A DNA stretch of 64,000 bases, from positions 310,001 through 374,000 of the forward strand of contig CAWFMY010000009.1 in the NCBI GenBank assembly GCA_963816925.1, in the 5' to 3' direction. The DNA comes from CAIWHR01 sp963816925 (lineage in GTDB: Bacteria; Pseudomonadota; Gammaproteobacteria; Burkholderiales; Casimicrobiaceae). A model generated the notes under the pieces. It searched no databases and had not been told where the DNA came from. It worked only from the letters and a program-made list of their open reading frames with translations. Shown here piece after piece: positions 1-9,345 of the stretch (positions are counted from its first letter, which is position 1; each line of letters begins with the position of its first letter). The translations under genes and the position numbers were made by a program.

Positions 1-1178
1 ATTTCGCCAACCCGCAGGTGCTCGAGGACCAGATGCAGACGAAGGTGGGTGAGCCCTTCCACATCGACGTGCTGGAGAAGGACCTTTCCCGATTGTACGG
101 GCGCGGCGACTTCGAGCAGATCGACTACCGGCTCGTGCAGGACGCGCATCAGCAGGGTCTCGATCATCGACGTCGACGGAAAAATCATGGGGGCCGAATT
201 ACCTGCGGTTCGGATTGTCGCTCAATACCGACTTGCAGGGCGACACGGCCTTCGACGTTCTGGTCGGCGCACAAGCGGACTGGATCAACAGCCTGGGCGC
301 GGAATGGATCAACGAGGTGGCGCTCGGGCACCGTGAACCGTTACGGCACCGAGTTCTACCAGCCGCTCAGCGTCGGCAACTACGTGTTCGCATCCGCGTA
401 CGGGCTAATCCAGCGCGGGCCGGAGTACGTATTCGAGGGCGACCAGCGGCTCGCCGAATACGAGCGTGCTCACCGAGACCGCGGGTGTCGACCTCGGGCA
501 GCCGCTTTCGACGGTCGGCGAGATCCGCTGGGCTACCTGTGGACGCACCAACGCGGCAACCCGACCATCGCCGTGCCCGGATTTCCCGCAGCGGTGTCCA
601 CGGAATCGGGCGCACGACTGCTGGCCCGCTGGGACAGCCTGGACAATCCGTTTTTCCCGCGCAGGGGATTGAAAGTCGTCGGTGAATTGTTCTGTCGGCA
701 GCAACCACCAGAGCGCGGAAGGCATCGCCGACTACACGAGCACGGGGCAGCGCGGCGAGATCTATGCGAACGCCGGACTTCCCATCACGCCGACGGATTT
801 TCTCAACGTCACCGTGCGCGGCGGTGCGATTCACAACGAGCGGACCGACATCGTCAACAACTTTGACACTCGGCGGCTTTCTCAACCTGTCCGGCCTGCA
901 GATCGACCAGCTCAACGGCGACTATATCGGCTTCGGCCGCCTCGTCTACTATCACCGGATGGGACGGCTCCCGCTGATCGGCCGCGCCTGGTACCTGGGC
1001 GGCTCGCTCGAAACCGGCAACGTCTGGCAGCGCGCAAGGACGATTTCCGCAGCGACCTGCGCACGGCCGGCAGCCTTTTCTTCGCGGCGGACACGTATCT
1101 CGGCCCTTTCTACTGCGGCGTGGGGCCACACGAGCACCGGCCAATCGAGCTTGGTACATCTTCCTGGGCAAACCGTGA
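1..1178 (+). pseudogene. Omp85/BamA-type barrel, probably C-terminal part of a PlpD-like patatin (5' truncated, frameshifted)
   Basis: The gene enters from outside the window. The first ~50 readable residues (QMQTKVGEPFHIDVLEKDLS...LYGRGDFEQIDY) look like a POTRA domain. They are followed by barrel-like sequence (FYQPLSVGNYVFASAYG, LARWDSLDNPFFPRRG, GSLETGNVW). The end SSLYIFLGKP and a TGA at 1176-1178 fit the C-terminus of patatin-like proteins with a surface-antigen barrel (type Vd secretion, PlpD). The catalytic patatin domain would lie upstream and is not seen. The reading frame changes near 165, 180, 328, 463, 528, 695 and 870 while the protein stays conserved, so this is read as one gene with base errors rather than several ORFs. 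A plain BamA/TamA-family protein is the alternative. Confidence 0.7.
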
Positions 1179-2523
1179 CGAAAAAGCAGTCGTTGCCGAC
1201 GCCAATCGCGACTGGCTGCAACGCAGCCACGCCGCCGTCTGGCATCCGTGCACGCAGATGAAAGTGCACGAGGCGCTGCCGCTCGTGCCGATCGCGCGCG
1301 GCGAAGGCGCGTGGCTGTACGATTTCAACGGCCGCCGCTATCTCGATGCGGTGAGTTCGTGGTGGGTCAATCTCTTCGGCCACGCCAATCCGCGCATCAA
1401 CGCGGCGCTGACCGCGCAACTTGGGCGAACTCGAACACGTGATGCTCGCCGGCTTCACCCACCGGCCGGTGGTCGAGCTGTCCGAACAACTCGCCGCGCT
1501 GGCGCCTGCCGGCCTGGGCCACGCGTTTTACGGATCCGACGGCGCGTCCGCGGTCGAGATCGCGCTCAAGATGAGCTTCCACTATTGGCGCAACCAGGGC
1601 CGGCCGACAAGCGCGACTTCGTGAGCCTCGCGGGCAGCTACCACGGCGAGACGCTCGGGGCGCTGGCGGTCACCGACGTCCCGCTCTTTCGCGACGCTAC
1701 GCGCCGCTGCTGCGTCGACGCAACGCACCGTACCGTGCCCCGATGCCGCGCCGGCAGCCTCGATCGGCCGCAGGCTGCCGCGGCAGCGCTCGACGCGCAT
1801 CTTGCAGCAGCACCACGCGACGCATCGCCGCGCTGATCGTCGAGCCGCTGGTCCAGGGCGCCGCCGGCATGACGATGTACGACGCCGCCTACCTCGCGCC
1901 GCGCCCGCGAACTTTGCACCCGCTACGACGTGCACCTCATCGCCGACGAGATCATGACGGGCTTCGGCCGCACCGGAACGATGTTCGCGTGGGAGCAGGC
2001 GCGCGCACCCGCGCCGGATTTCCTGTGCCTGTCCAAGGGCATTACCGGCGGCTATCTGCCGCTGTCGTGCGTGCTGTGCACCGATGACGATCTATCGGCG
2101 CGTTCTACGACGATGACATGGCGCGCGCCTTCCTGCATTCGCATTCGTACACCGGCAACGCACTCGCCTGCCGCGCGGCGCTCGCGGTGCTGGACATTTT
2201 CACGCGACGACGACGTGCTCGCCGCGCAATCGCGCCCTCGCCGCGCGCTGGGGCCGACTTGGCCGCGCCCTCGCCGCGCATCCGAAGGTCCGCCATTTCC
2301 GCCAGCGTGCGGATGATCTTGGCGTTCGAGGTCGACTCCGCACGCCCGGATTTCGCGCGCTGGTTCTTCGCGCGAGGCGCTTTCCCGGGAACTGCTGCTG
2401 CGGCCGATTGGTCACACCGTCTACTTCATGCCACCCTACATCATGACCGACGACGAATTCGCCCTGCTCGCCGACGCGCACGCTCGAAATCCTGGACGCT
2501 TACGCACCGCACGCGCACGAGTC
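1176..2523 (+). pseudogene. bioA: Adenosylmethionine-8-amino-7-oxononanoate aminotransferase (frameshifted as read)
   Basis: BioA is the PLP aminotransferase of biotin synthesis that makes 7,8-diaminopelargonate from KAPA using S-adenosylmethionine as amino donor. Across frames one can read VWHPCTQMK, SSWWVNLFGHANPRIN, FYGSDGASAVEIALKM, SLAGSYHGETLGALAVTD, LIADEIMTGFGRTGTMF, the PLP-lysine stretch CLSKGITGGYLPLS, and HSHSYTGNALACRAAL. These appear in the family's order and at about full length. Frame changes occur near 1425, 1605, 1700-1830, 1905, 2090, 2210, 2300 and 2395. The start is uncertain: a GTG at 1175-1177 overlaps the preceding stop, but the frame is lost immediately after it. The conserved catalytic lysine and Asp suggest a functional gene with sequencing errors. 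Confidence 0.85.
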
Positions 2524-3951
2524 GTGCACCGCTTGTCGCGTCTTCGCTGTTCTGGTCGCGCTGGCTGCGCCCAGGCGGAGTTGCCGCGCGCCGTCGCCCG
2601 CGCGTTCGCCGATGCCGGCATGCCGCTCGAACGTGTCGCGCTCGTCGTGCGCGAGGTCGGCACGCCGCACCCGCTCTTCACGCTCGACGCCGATCGCGGC
2701 CGATGAATCCGGCCTCGACGATGAAGCTCGTCACGACGTTCGCCGCGCTCGAGCTGCTCGGCCGCGACTATCGCTGGAAGACCGAGGCGTATCTCGACGG
2801 GCCGCTCGACCAACGGCGACGCTGCGACGGCAACCTGATCCTCAAGGGCTACGGCGATCCGAAGATCACCCTCGAGCAATGGCAGGCGTTCATGGCAGAC
2901 GCTGCGCGCGCAGGGGCTGCGAGCGCATCACCGGCGACCTCGCTCTCGACCGCACCTGGTTCAAGCTCGCCGCCGCACGATCCGGCCGAATTCGACCATG
3001 AGCCGCTCAAGCCCTACAACGTCGGCCCCGATGCGCTGCTCGTGAGCTTCAAGGCGGTGCGCTTCGTGTTCGCGCCCAACGGCGGCGATGCCGTGGATCG
3101 TGCGCGCCGAGCCGCGCTGCCGCAGGTCACGCTCGCCGCGCCGCCCCCTTGGTCGCCGGCGACTGCAACGACTGGCGCGGCATGCTGGGCGCATCATCGC
3201 CAACAGCGGCGCCGCCGCGACCGCCGCGTTCCCGGGCCGCTATCGCGCAATCGTGCGGCGAGCGCGACTGGTACTTCGCGATGCTCGATCACCCGGACTT
3301 CGTGCACGGCATGTTCACGACGTACTTCCGCGCCGCCGGCGGCGAATTCGACGGCGGCGTCAAGGAGGCCACGCGCCGCGCCGGTGCGGCGCCGTTCGCG
3401 ATGCTGGAATCGCCGCCGCTCTACGACATCGTGCGCGACATCAACAAGCTGTCGAACAACGTGATGGCGCGCCAGGTCTTCCTGACGCTCGCCACCACCC
3501 GCCACCGCCGCCGGCGACGCCCGCGCTTGCCGCCGAAGTGGTCCAGCGCATGGGAGCGCAAGATTTCGATGCCCGGACTGGTGCTCGAAAACGGCTCCGG
3601 CTTGTCGCGCAACGAACGCATCAGCGCCGGCGGGCTCGCGCAGCTGCTCGCCGCCGCCGACGCGAGCCCGGTGCGCGAGGAGTTCGCAAGCTCGCTCGCC
3701 GTCGCCGCGGTCGACGGCACCGTGCAGCGCCGTTTCCAGAACGGCAATGTCGCCGGACAGGCGCTGCTCAAGACCGGCTCGCTCGAAGGCGTGCGCGCGT
3801 TGACCGGCTACGTGATCGACGCCAAGGGCAAGCGCTTGATCGTGGTGGCGATCATCAACCATCCGCCGCGCGCGCGGCGCCGGCGCTCGACTCGCTGGTG
3901 CAGTGGGTTTATCGTAACGCGGGCAGCTGGGACCCGGCTCTGCAGAGATGA
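2524..3951 (+). pseudogene. dacB: D-alanyl-D-alanine carboxypeptidase/endopeptidase PBP4 (frameshifted as read)
   Basis: PBP4-type S13 peptidase that trims peptidoglycan peptides in the periplasm. The three penicillin-binding motifs are visible: SxxK as NPASTMKLVTT, SxN as KLSNNVMARQ, and KTG as LLKTGSLEG. Other family landmarks are GNLILKGYGDPKITLEQW, GDLALDRTWF, YNVGPDALLVSFKAV, LENGSGLSRNERIS and VVAIINHP. A GTG at 2524 gives a signal peptide (HRLSR-VFAVLVALAAPAQA) if one frame slip is corrected, and the start overlaps the end of bioA. At least six frame slips are present, for example near 2545, 2700, 2815, 2910, 3150, 3510 and 3880. The stop after SWDPALQR is at 3949-3951. Confidence 0.87.
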
Positions 3952-4102
3952 GCGCCGAGGGCCGCCACGAGGACGCCTGCACGAGCGGGGCGAAGCCCAG
4001 GCGCGCAGCGCGCGTCCGCGAGTGCGGGCGGCGGCCGACACCTGAACATTTTGGGGTTCTCGTGAGCGCACGGAGGCCGCACGAATTGCGCCGCCTCTGG
4101 GC

Positions 4103-4128
4103 AGAGCGAACGTAGTGAGCGTGGGGGT
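4103..4128 (+). repeat. 26-nt direct repeat, copy 1
   Basis: Begins AGAGCGAACGTAGTGAGCG and ends in a run of five G plus T. The second copy at 4495-4520 differs at two positions (T to A, G to A). The copies bracket the DUF1992 gene: copy 1 ends just before its TTG start, copy 2 begins at its stop codon. Confidence 0.85.
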
Positions 4129-4131
4129 ACT

Positions 4132-4494
4132 TTGTCCGGATTTGATCTTTTAGCCGAGATGAAGATCGCGGAGGCGATGCGCGCCGGGGCATTCGACGAC
4201 CTGCCGGGCGCCGGCAAGCCGCTCGACCTCAACGACGACAAGCTCGTCCCCGAGGATGTGCGCATGGCCTACCGCATCCTGAAGAACGCCGGGTTCGTGC
4301 CGGCGGAAATCGAAGAGCGCAAAGAGGCCGCGGACCTGCGCAAACTCATCGCGGCCACGGCGGACGAGCCCGCCAAGCGCCGCGCACTGGCCAAGCTCGA
4401 GCTCCTCGAAGCGCGCCTGCGCGACCGCGGCGCCAACCTGCCGGCCGGCAGCGACTATTACGCGAAACTGGTCGCGAAGCTCGACCGCGGTTGA
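4132..4494 (+). CDS. DUF1992 (DnaJ homologue subfamily C member 28-like) protein
   Basis: A 120-residue soluble protein that matches the DUF1992 pattern over its whole length: FDLLAEMKIAEAMRAGAFDDLPGAGKPL near the N-terminus, then VPEDVRMAYRILKNAGFVP, an acidic-basic helical stretch, and a C-terminal YYAKLVAKLDR. The family is named after a human DnaJ-related protein, but the bacterial version has no J domain and its role is unknown. TTG at 4132 is chosen because family members begin a few residues before the LLAEMKI segment; the internal ATG at 4159 would remove it. It is a single gene flanked by two copies of a 26-nt repeat. Confidence 0.85.
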   Translation: MSGFDLLAEMKIAEAMRAGAFDDLPGAGKPLDLNDDKLVPEDVRMAYRILKNAGFVPAEIEERKEAADLRKLIAATADEPAKRRALAKLELLEARLRDRGANLPAGSDYYAKLVAKLDRG

Positions 4495-4520
4495 AGAGCG
4501 AACGAAGTAAGCGTGGGGGT
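4495..4520 (+). repeat. 26-nt direct repeat, copy 2
   Basis: Matches 4103-4128 at 24 of 26 positions (AGAGCGAACGAAGTAAGCG followed by the G run and T). It starts at the last base of the DUF1992 stop codon and sits between convergent genes. Confidence 0.85.
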
Positions 4521-4526
4521 CGTAAA

Positions 4527-4955
4527 TCAGACGCCGGGGATCGGCTTGCTGTCCTTGAACAGCAGATAGCCGCGCACGACGCGATAGATCACCCAGATCG
4601 CCGTCACGAGCCAGATGCCGAAGGCAATGGGGATGCCAATCAGGATGAGCCCCAGCGTGACCAGGATCAGTCCGCCGATGACGCACCACAGGAACGACCA
4701 CCAGAACGTGCGGATGAGCCACGTGAAGTGAGACGCGACCCACGTGGTTCGCGCATCGTCGCGCTTCACGTAGCAGACGATGACGCCAATGATCCCCAGG
4801 ATCGTCAGCAGCGGAAATGGTGAAGCGATGCCGCGGCCCAGGACTTCGAGGATGGCGCCGATGCCGAACAGCGCGTAGGCAAGAAGGCCGGCGCTGACGG
4901 GCGCAACGGGGCTTCCGGGAGCGGGTACGGATTGCGGCGGGGGGAAGTCGGCCAT
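4527..4955 (-). CDS. DUF4870-type small membrane protein
   Basis: 142 residues. A proline-rich cytosolic start (MADFPPPQSVPAPG) precedes three hydrophobic segments at about residues 20-62, 78-112 and 115-130. The pattern of SAGLLAYALFGIGAIL, a charged break (CYVKRDDARTTWVASHFTWLIRTFWW) and GGLILVTLGLILIGIPIAF is typical of DUF4870/TIC20-like proteins. The function is unknown. A GGAGATT-like Shine-Dalgarno lies upstream of the ATG. It is convergent with DUF1992 and co-directional with the cupin gene upstream. Confidence 0.75.
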   Translation of the reverse strand: MADFPPPQSVPAPGSPVAPVSAGLLAYALFGIGAILEVLGRGIASPFPLLTILGIIGVIVCYVKRDDARTTWVASHFTWLIRTFWWSFLWCVIGGLILVTLGLILIGIPIAFGIWLVTAIWVIYRVVRGYLLFKDSKPIPGV

Positions 4956-5069
4956 CGCGGGAATCTCCTCGATGCGAAGATGCGCCGTGCGTCGGCGCCC
5001 GTGCCGCGAAAGATGGGGCCGGCGACACGTCCCGTCAATAGTCGCAAGACGAATGGTCGCTGCCGTTCC

Positions 5070-5552
5070 TCAGTACCGGCGACCATCCTTGTGTGCGTAG
5101 TACGCGCCATCCTCGCCCTCGACCCACATTACGTCGTCGTCCGGGTAGAACGCGTTGTCGCCGTCGATCCGGTTGCCGATCTCGAGATAGACGGCCGGCA
5201 GCGCGCCGCGATTGATGAAATGATGCGCGTCGCGCACGCCTGCCGGATAGCCGGCGCACATGCCGGCCGTCAGCAACTGCTCGCCCGCATTGGACACCAG
5301 CACAACTTCGCCCTGCAGGATGTAGACGAACTCGTCCTCGAGCGTATGCCAGTGCCGCAGCGCCGATTGACCACCCGGGCCCAGCGTCACCTGGTTGACG
5401 CCGAACCGGGTGAGGCCGCAGGCGTCGCCCAGCTTGCGCTTCGCGCGATCGCCCATCCGCGACCGATACGGTTCAGGGTAGCCGGACCCGCGCGTTTCGG
5501 GGACTGAAGCCGGGTCGAGCGCGGGCGGGAGAAGGGGCTTGCGATCGGTCAT
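5070..5552 (-). CDS. Cupin-domain protein
   Basis: 160 residues. The cupin core is clear: GVNQVTLGPGGQSALRHWHTLEDEFVYILQGEVVLVSN (metal motif G-x5-HxH-x3-4-E-x6-G, with HWHTLEDEFVYILQGE) and a second motif around YPAGVRDAHHFINRG. The tail DGDNAFYPDDDVMW...YAHKDGRRY is typical of a subgroup often annotated as transcription-linked cupins, but no DNA-binding domain is present. The substrate is unknown. ATG at 5552 begins MTDRKPLLPPALDP. A much longer in-frame extension upstream overlaps the plus-strand DUF883 gene and is rejected. Confidence 0.85.
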   Translation of the reverse strand: MTDRKPLLPPALDPASVPETRGSGYPEPYRSRMGDRAKRKLGDACGLTRFGVNQVTLGPGGQSALRHWHTLEDEFVYILQGEVVLVSNAGEQLLTAGMCAGYPAGVRDAHHFINRGALPAVYLEIGNRIDGDNAFYPDDDVMWVEGEDGAYYAHKDGRRY

Positions 5553-5632
5553 GGCGGCGCAATTATGCCGCAGGAAAGCCAGTGCCGCGAACCGCCTCCG
5601 GGGGCATATCGCGGGGCGACGCGCGGCGCGTC

Positions 5633-5638
5633 TATAAT
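5633..5638 (+). promoter_or_regulatory. Consensus -10 element upstream of the yqjD-like operon
   Basis: TATAAT, a perfect sigma-70 -10 hexamer, stands out in GC-rich sequence about 56 bases before the ATG of the DUF883 gene. The expected -35 region is poor, so activation by another factor or an error elsewhere is possible. Confidence 0.5.
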
Positions 5639-5693
5639 AAGCTTCCCGTTGTCCGGATTTCCGGATTTCGCTGCCCATGAACCGGAGGCATCC

Positions 5694-5999
5694 ATGACCA
5701 TCGAACAAACTCGCGACCAGATCGTCGATCAGTTCTCGAACGTGCTGTCGGAGGCCGAGAACCTGCTCAACAAGGCTACGCACGAGACGGGCGAAAAGGC
5801 CCGCGACCTGCGCTCGCAGGCCGAGGCGCGCCTGCTGTCGGCGAAGCTCAAGCTGCAGGAATTGCAGGGCCAGGCCGTCGACCGTGCCAAGGATGCGGCG
5901 CGCGCAACCGACGACTACGTCCACGCCAATCCGTGGCAGGCGATCGGCGTCGCGGCCGCGGTTGGATTCGTGGCCGGCCTGCTGATGAATCGCCGCTGA
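5694..5999 (+). CDS. DUF883 / YqjD-ElaB family membrane-anchored protein
   Basis: 101 residues. The first ~75 are a charged amphipathic helix/coiled coil (TIEQTRDQIVDQFSNVLSEA...). It ends with a single C-terminal membrane segment (WQAIGVAAAVGFVAGLLMNRR), the hallmark of YqjD/ElaB/YgaM. In E. coli these are inner-membrane proteins associated with ribosomes in stationary phase. A good GGAGG Shine-Dalgarno stands 7 bases before ATG 5694. It is followed by YqjE-like and YqjK-like genes, giving the same order as E. coli yqjD-yqjE-yqjK, which supports the call. Confidence 0.9.
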   Translation: MTIEQTRDQIVDQFSNVLSEAENLLNKATHETGEKARDLRSQAEARLLSAKLKLQELQGQAVDRAKDAARATDDYVHANPWQAIGVAAAVGFVAGLLMNRR

Positions 6000-6025
6000 C
6001 GAAGCCGTCGCGGAAATCCCAGGCA

Positions 6026-6445
6026 ATGATCGAAGGCAGCGGCGATCCGGCATCCCCGCATGACCTGCGGAGCGCGTCGTCGCGCCTCGCGGCGTCGTTG
6101 CTGGGCTTGGCGCGCACGCATCTGGAACTCGCGTCCGTCGAGTTCACCGAGGAGCGGGACCGGATCCAGCGGCAATTGACGCTGCTGATCGCTGCCGTCG
6201 GGCTGCTGCTGTTCGCGGCGTTCTTTGCCGCCGCGTGGGTCGTCGTCTACTACTGGGACACCAACCGGCTGACGGCCGTCGCCGGCGTCGCGATCGTGTT
6301 CGCGGCCGCTGCGGCCGTGCTGCTCGTGATGCGCGCGCAGGCGGCGCGTTCCGCGCCTACGCCGTTTGCCGCCACGCTGGCGGAACTCGAGCGTGATCGC
6401 GACGCGATCGCGGGCCGCCAGCCTGCGGAACCGCCGGCGCTATGA
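6026..6445 (+). CDS. YqjE-like (DUF1469, 'phage holin family') membrane protein
   Basis: 139 residues. An N-terminal amphipathic stretch (LRSASSRLAASLLGLARTHLELASVEFTEERDRIQRQ) precedes two membrane segments (LTLLIAAVGLLLFAAFFAAAWVVVYYW and AVAGVAIVFAAAAAVLLVM). This is the pattern of YqjE/DUF1469 proteins, which databases label 'phage holin family' although they are chromosomal. The function is unknown. The stop overlaps the next start (ATGA, 6442-6445), indicating translational coupling. Confidence 0.85.
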   Translation: MIEGSGDPASPHDLRSASSRLAASLLGLARTHLELASVEFTEERDRIQRQLTLLIAAVGLLLFAAFFAAAWVVVYYWDTNRLTAVAGVAIVFAAAAAVLLVMRAQAARSAPTPFAATLAELERDRDAIAGRQPAEPPAL

Positions 6446-6720
6446 ACCGCGAAGAGCTCTCGCGGCGCAAGTCGCTGCTCGCCGCACAGGCGCATCTGCA
6501 GCGGCTGCAGGCGGGCATGGCGTGGCACGACGTCAAGGCGATCGTCGCGCCGCCGCACTTGGCCCCCGAGCGCGGCAGCCATGTGCGCTCGATCGCCGCC
6601 ACGCTGATCGCCATCGCGCTGCCGTTGTTCGGCCTCTCGCGCATGGGCCGCATCATGCGCGCGTTGTCGATCGGCGTCATGGTGATGCGCGTCGTTCGCG
6701 GGCTGCGTCGCAGGGCCTGA
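6442..6720 (+). CDS. YqjK-like small protein
   Basis: 92 residues. A basic amphipathic N-terminus (MNREELSRRKSLLAAQAHLQRLQ) opens with the NREELxxRRxxLLxxxAxQR-like pattern seen in YqjK, followed by a hydrophobic stretch (VRSIAATLIAIALPLFGLSRM) and a basic tail. It is third in the yqjD-yqjE-yqjK order and overlaps yqjE by four bases. The function is unknown. Confidence 0.7.
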   Translation: MNREELSRRKSLLAAQAHLQRLQAGMAWHDVKAIVAPPHLAPERGSHVRSIAATLIAIALPLFGLSRMGRIMRALSIGVMVMRVVRGLRRRA

Positions 6721-6751
6721 CCACGATTCGGAAGGAGCTGGCCGGCACCGA

Positions 6752-7697
6752 TCATGCCGCGCCCTCCTTCGATTCGGGCGGCTTCGGTCGCCGTTCATAA
6801 AAGTAGTACCCGATCGCCGCCAGCGCGACGGCGCAAAGCGCCAGCACCTTCCCGTATTTGACGGCGAAGTCCGCAGCCGCCGAGTACCAGGCCTGGCTTC
6901 GTCGCCGCCACGCCGCCCACCAGCGACGCCAGTCCGTAGTTGGCCACCCTGTCGGTCGATGCGTCGAAGTCCGCGTAGCGCTTGCCCTCGTTGAAGCGAA
7001 GTCCGGCGAGGAGCTGCGCGACGACGGGCCTTTGCGCTACAACGCTGTTCCTGCCCGAGATCAGGTTCATGCTGACATAGCCATCGCGGCCCAGCGCATA
7101 CGTGTTGAAGTTGATGCCGCTGTCCGCGCCGGCCGGTGTTCCCTTGGGCGTCGACGAAACCGACCATTGCAGCTGGTGGACGGCAGGGTCATAGCGGGGA
7201 CTCTGGATCCAGCCCGGCACGACGATCGCAGGAACCCCCCTGGCCTCCCGCTCCTTGTTGGCCTCGTCAGTGGCGCTCCTCAACTGGTCCAGCATGTCGT
7301 CGGTGTTCCAGGACTTCGCATCGTCGTCGCGGACATGTCCGGACGGCGCGTAGCTCGCAATGACGAACCATGGAGACTTGTCCTGTCCGGTGGAGAAGAT
7401 CAATCCCAGAAGGCCCGCGCCGGGGCGATTTCCCATCGCGGCCAGAATCTGCCCGGCCTCCGGCGACGGAATGAACAGGAAACCCGCGGGAAGGCTGAGC
7501 GTCGCCTGGTCTTCCAGCCTGACGTCGGCGGGACCGGCTTGCGCCACCTGGCGCGCCGCGGCCATCGCTGACGACATCGCGGTGTCGCCCTTCGACGACT
7601 GCTGCGCAGGGGCCGCCGTTGCGACAAACAGGAATGCGGCGGCGATCAAGGCGAGCCCGGCCTTCGCGGCTGCACATGTTGCGCTTCTCGTCGACAT
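6752..7697 (-). CDS. DUF2167 membrane protein (one frameshift near 6885)
   Basis: About 315 residues after frame correction. It has a signal peptide (AGLALIAAAFLFVATAAPAQQ) and then a periplasmic DUF2167 domain: VRLEDQATLSLPAGFLFI, GLIFSTGQDKSPWFVIASY, GHVRDDDAKSWNTDDML, VVPGWIQSPRYDPAVHQLQW, GINFNTYALGRDGYVSMNL and LRFNEGKRYADFDASTDRVANYGL. The C-terminal membrane helix (KYGKVLALCAVALAAIGYYFYERRP) is read only after a one-base shift and ends at a TGA (6752-6754) rather than running on in the wrong frame. The role is unknown; in other bacteria the family is linked to envelope stress. Confidence 0.82.
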
Positions 7698-7740
7698 CGG
7701 TCGTGCTCCCCAACGAAGGTCCGGCCGCGGAATTCGGTAA

Positions 7741-9269
7741 CTAAAGACCCAACTGCTGCATCAATGCGTCCACACGCGCCTTCACGGCGGCATCCATCGC
7801 GATGGTACGCCCCCATTCACGCAGCGTTTCTCCCGGCCACTTGTGCGTGGCGTCGATGCCCATCTTGCTGCCCAGTCCCGCCACCGGCGACGCGAAGTCC
7901 AGGTAATCGATCGGCGTCGACTCGACGATCAGCGTGTCGCGCATGGGGTCGACGCGCGTCGTCAACGCCCAGACCACCTCGCGCCAATCGCGGATGTCCA
8001 CGTCGTCGTCGGTGACGATGATGAACTTCGTGTACATGAACTGGCGCAGGAAGCTCCAGACGCCGAACATCACGCGCTTGGCGTGGCCGGCGTACTGCTT
8101 CTTCATCGACACGACGGCAAGGCGATACGAGCAGCCCTCGGGCGGCAGGTAGAAGTCCGCGATTTCGGGAAACTGCTTTTGCAGCAGCGGCACGAACACC
8201 TCGTTCAGCGCGACGCCCAGCATCGACGGCTCGTCCGGAGGCTTGCCCGTGTAGGTGGAGTGATAGATCGGGTCGCGACGCATGCGTCATGCGCTCGATG
8301 GTCAGCACCGGGAAGCGCTCGGCATCGTTGTAATAACCGGTGTGATCGCCGAACGGACCCTCCAGCGCGGTCTCGTAGCCCGTCGCGTCGTGGGGATCCG
8401 GCTCGATGAAACCTTCGAGCACGATCTCCGCCGATGCCGGCACGGACAAGTCGTGCGACAGGCACTTCACGATTTCGGTGCGCCCGCCGCGCAGCAATCC
8501 GGCGAACTGGTATTCCGACAGCGTATCGGGGACCGGCGTGACGGCGCCCAGGATGGTCGCCGGATCCGCTCCCAGCGCGACGGCGATCGGGAAACGCTTG
8601 CCCTGCGTGTCGAGCGCATGGTCGCGAAAGTCCAGCGCGCCGCCGCGGTGGGCGAGCCAGCGCATGATCACCTTGTTGCGCGCGATGACCTGCTGCCGGT
8701 AGATGCCCAGGTTCTGCCGGGTCTTGTGCGGTCCGCGCGTTACCGTGAGTCCCCACGTGATCAGCGGTCCGGCGTCACCCGGCCAGCATGTCTGCACCGG
8801 CAGGCGCCCGAGGTCGACGTCGGCGCCCTCCCACACGACATCCTGGCACGGCGCCGTGGACCGCTGCTTGGGCGCCATGTCGAGCACCTTCATGAACACC
8901 GGGCGCGTGTTTTGCCACGCATCCTTCCAGCCTTTCGGCGGATCGGGCTCCTTGAGGAATGCGAGGAGCCTGCCGATGTCGCGCAGCGCGGTGCGCCAAT
9001 CGTCACCCGTAACACCCATCGCGCGCGCGACGCGCTGCGGCGTGCCGAACAGGTTGCCGAGCACCGGAATCGTTTGCCCAGTCTTGCCACTCGGGCGCGC
9101 GAAAGTTCCCCTTCGGCTGCTCGAACAGCAGCGCCGGACCGCCGGCCTTGAGGACACGGTCGCACATCTCCGTCATCTCGAGGTTCGGATCGACGGGCAG
9201 CGCGATACGCTTCAACTCGCCGTTCGCCTCGAGCTGCGAGATAAAATCGCGAAGGTCGCGGTAGGCCAT
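7741..9269 (-). CDS. ubiD: 4-hydroxy-3-polyprenylbenzoate decarboxylase (two frameshifts)
   Basis: UbiD uses prenylated FMN to decarboxylate 4-hydroxy-3-polyprenylbenzoate in ubiquinone synthesis. The N-terminus MAYRDLRDFISQLEANGELKRI is diagnostic, followed by IPVLGNLFGTPQRVARAMG, WPGDAGPLITWGLTVTRGP, QNLGIYRQQVIARNKVIMRWLAHRGGA (cofactor-binding region), EIVLEGFIEP, GPFGDHTGYYN and FIIVTDDDVDIRDWREVVWAL. The frame is lost near 9080-9110, before IPVLGNLFG, and again near 8285, before RRDPIYHSTYTGKPPDEPSMLG. The corrected length, ~508 residues, fits the family. It lies 3.5 kb from ubiA on the same strand. Confidence 0.93.
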
Positions 9270-9345
9270 GGCGATGGGAGTAAGGCTGCCGCGCATCAGG
9301 GCCTCGCGCGCCGCGCGAGCATTCGCGCGGAACGGCGTGCCCACG

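Noticed and set aside
5553..6053. N-terminal extension of the cupin reading frame
   Set aside because: It would overlap the well-supported DUF883 gene on the other strand; the ATG at 5552 fits the domain.
6026..6445. Phage holin, hence prophage
   Set aside because: The 'phage holin family' label is a database name for YqjE/DUF1469; the yqjD-yqjE-yqjK context and absence of phage genes argue for a chromosomal locus.
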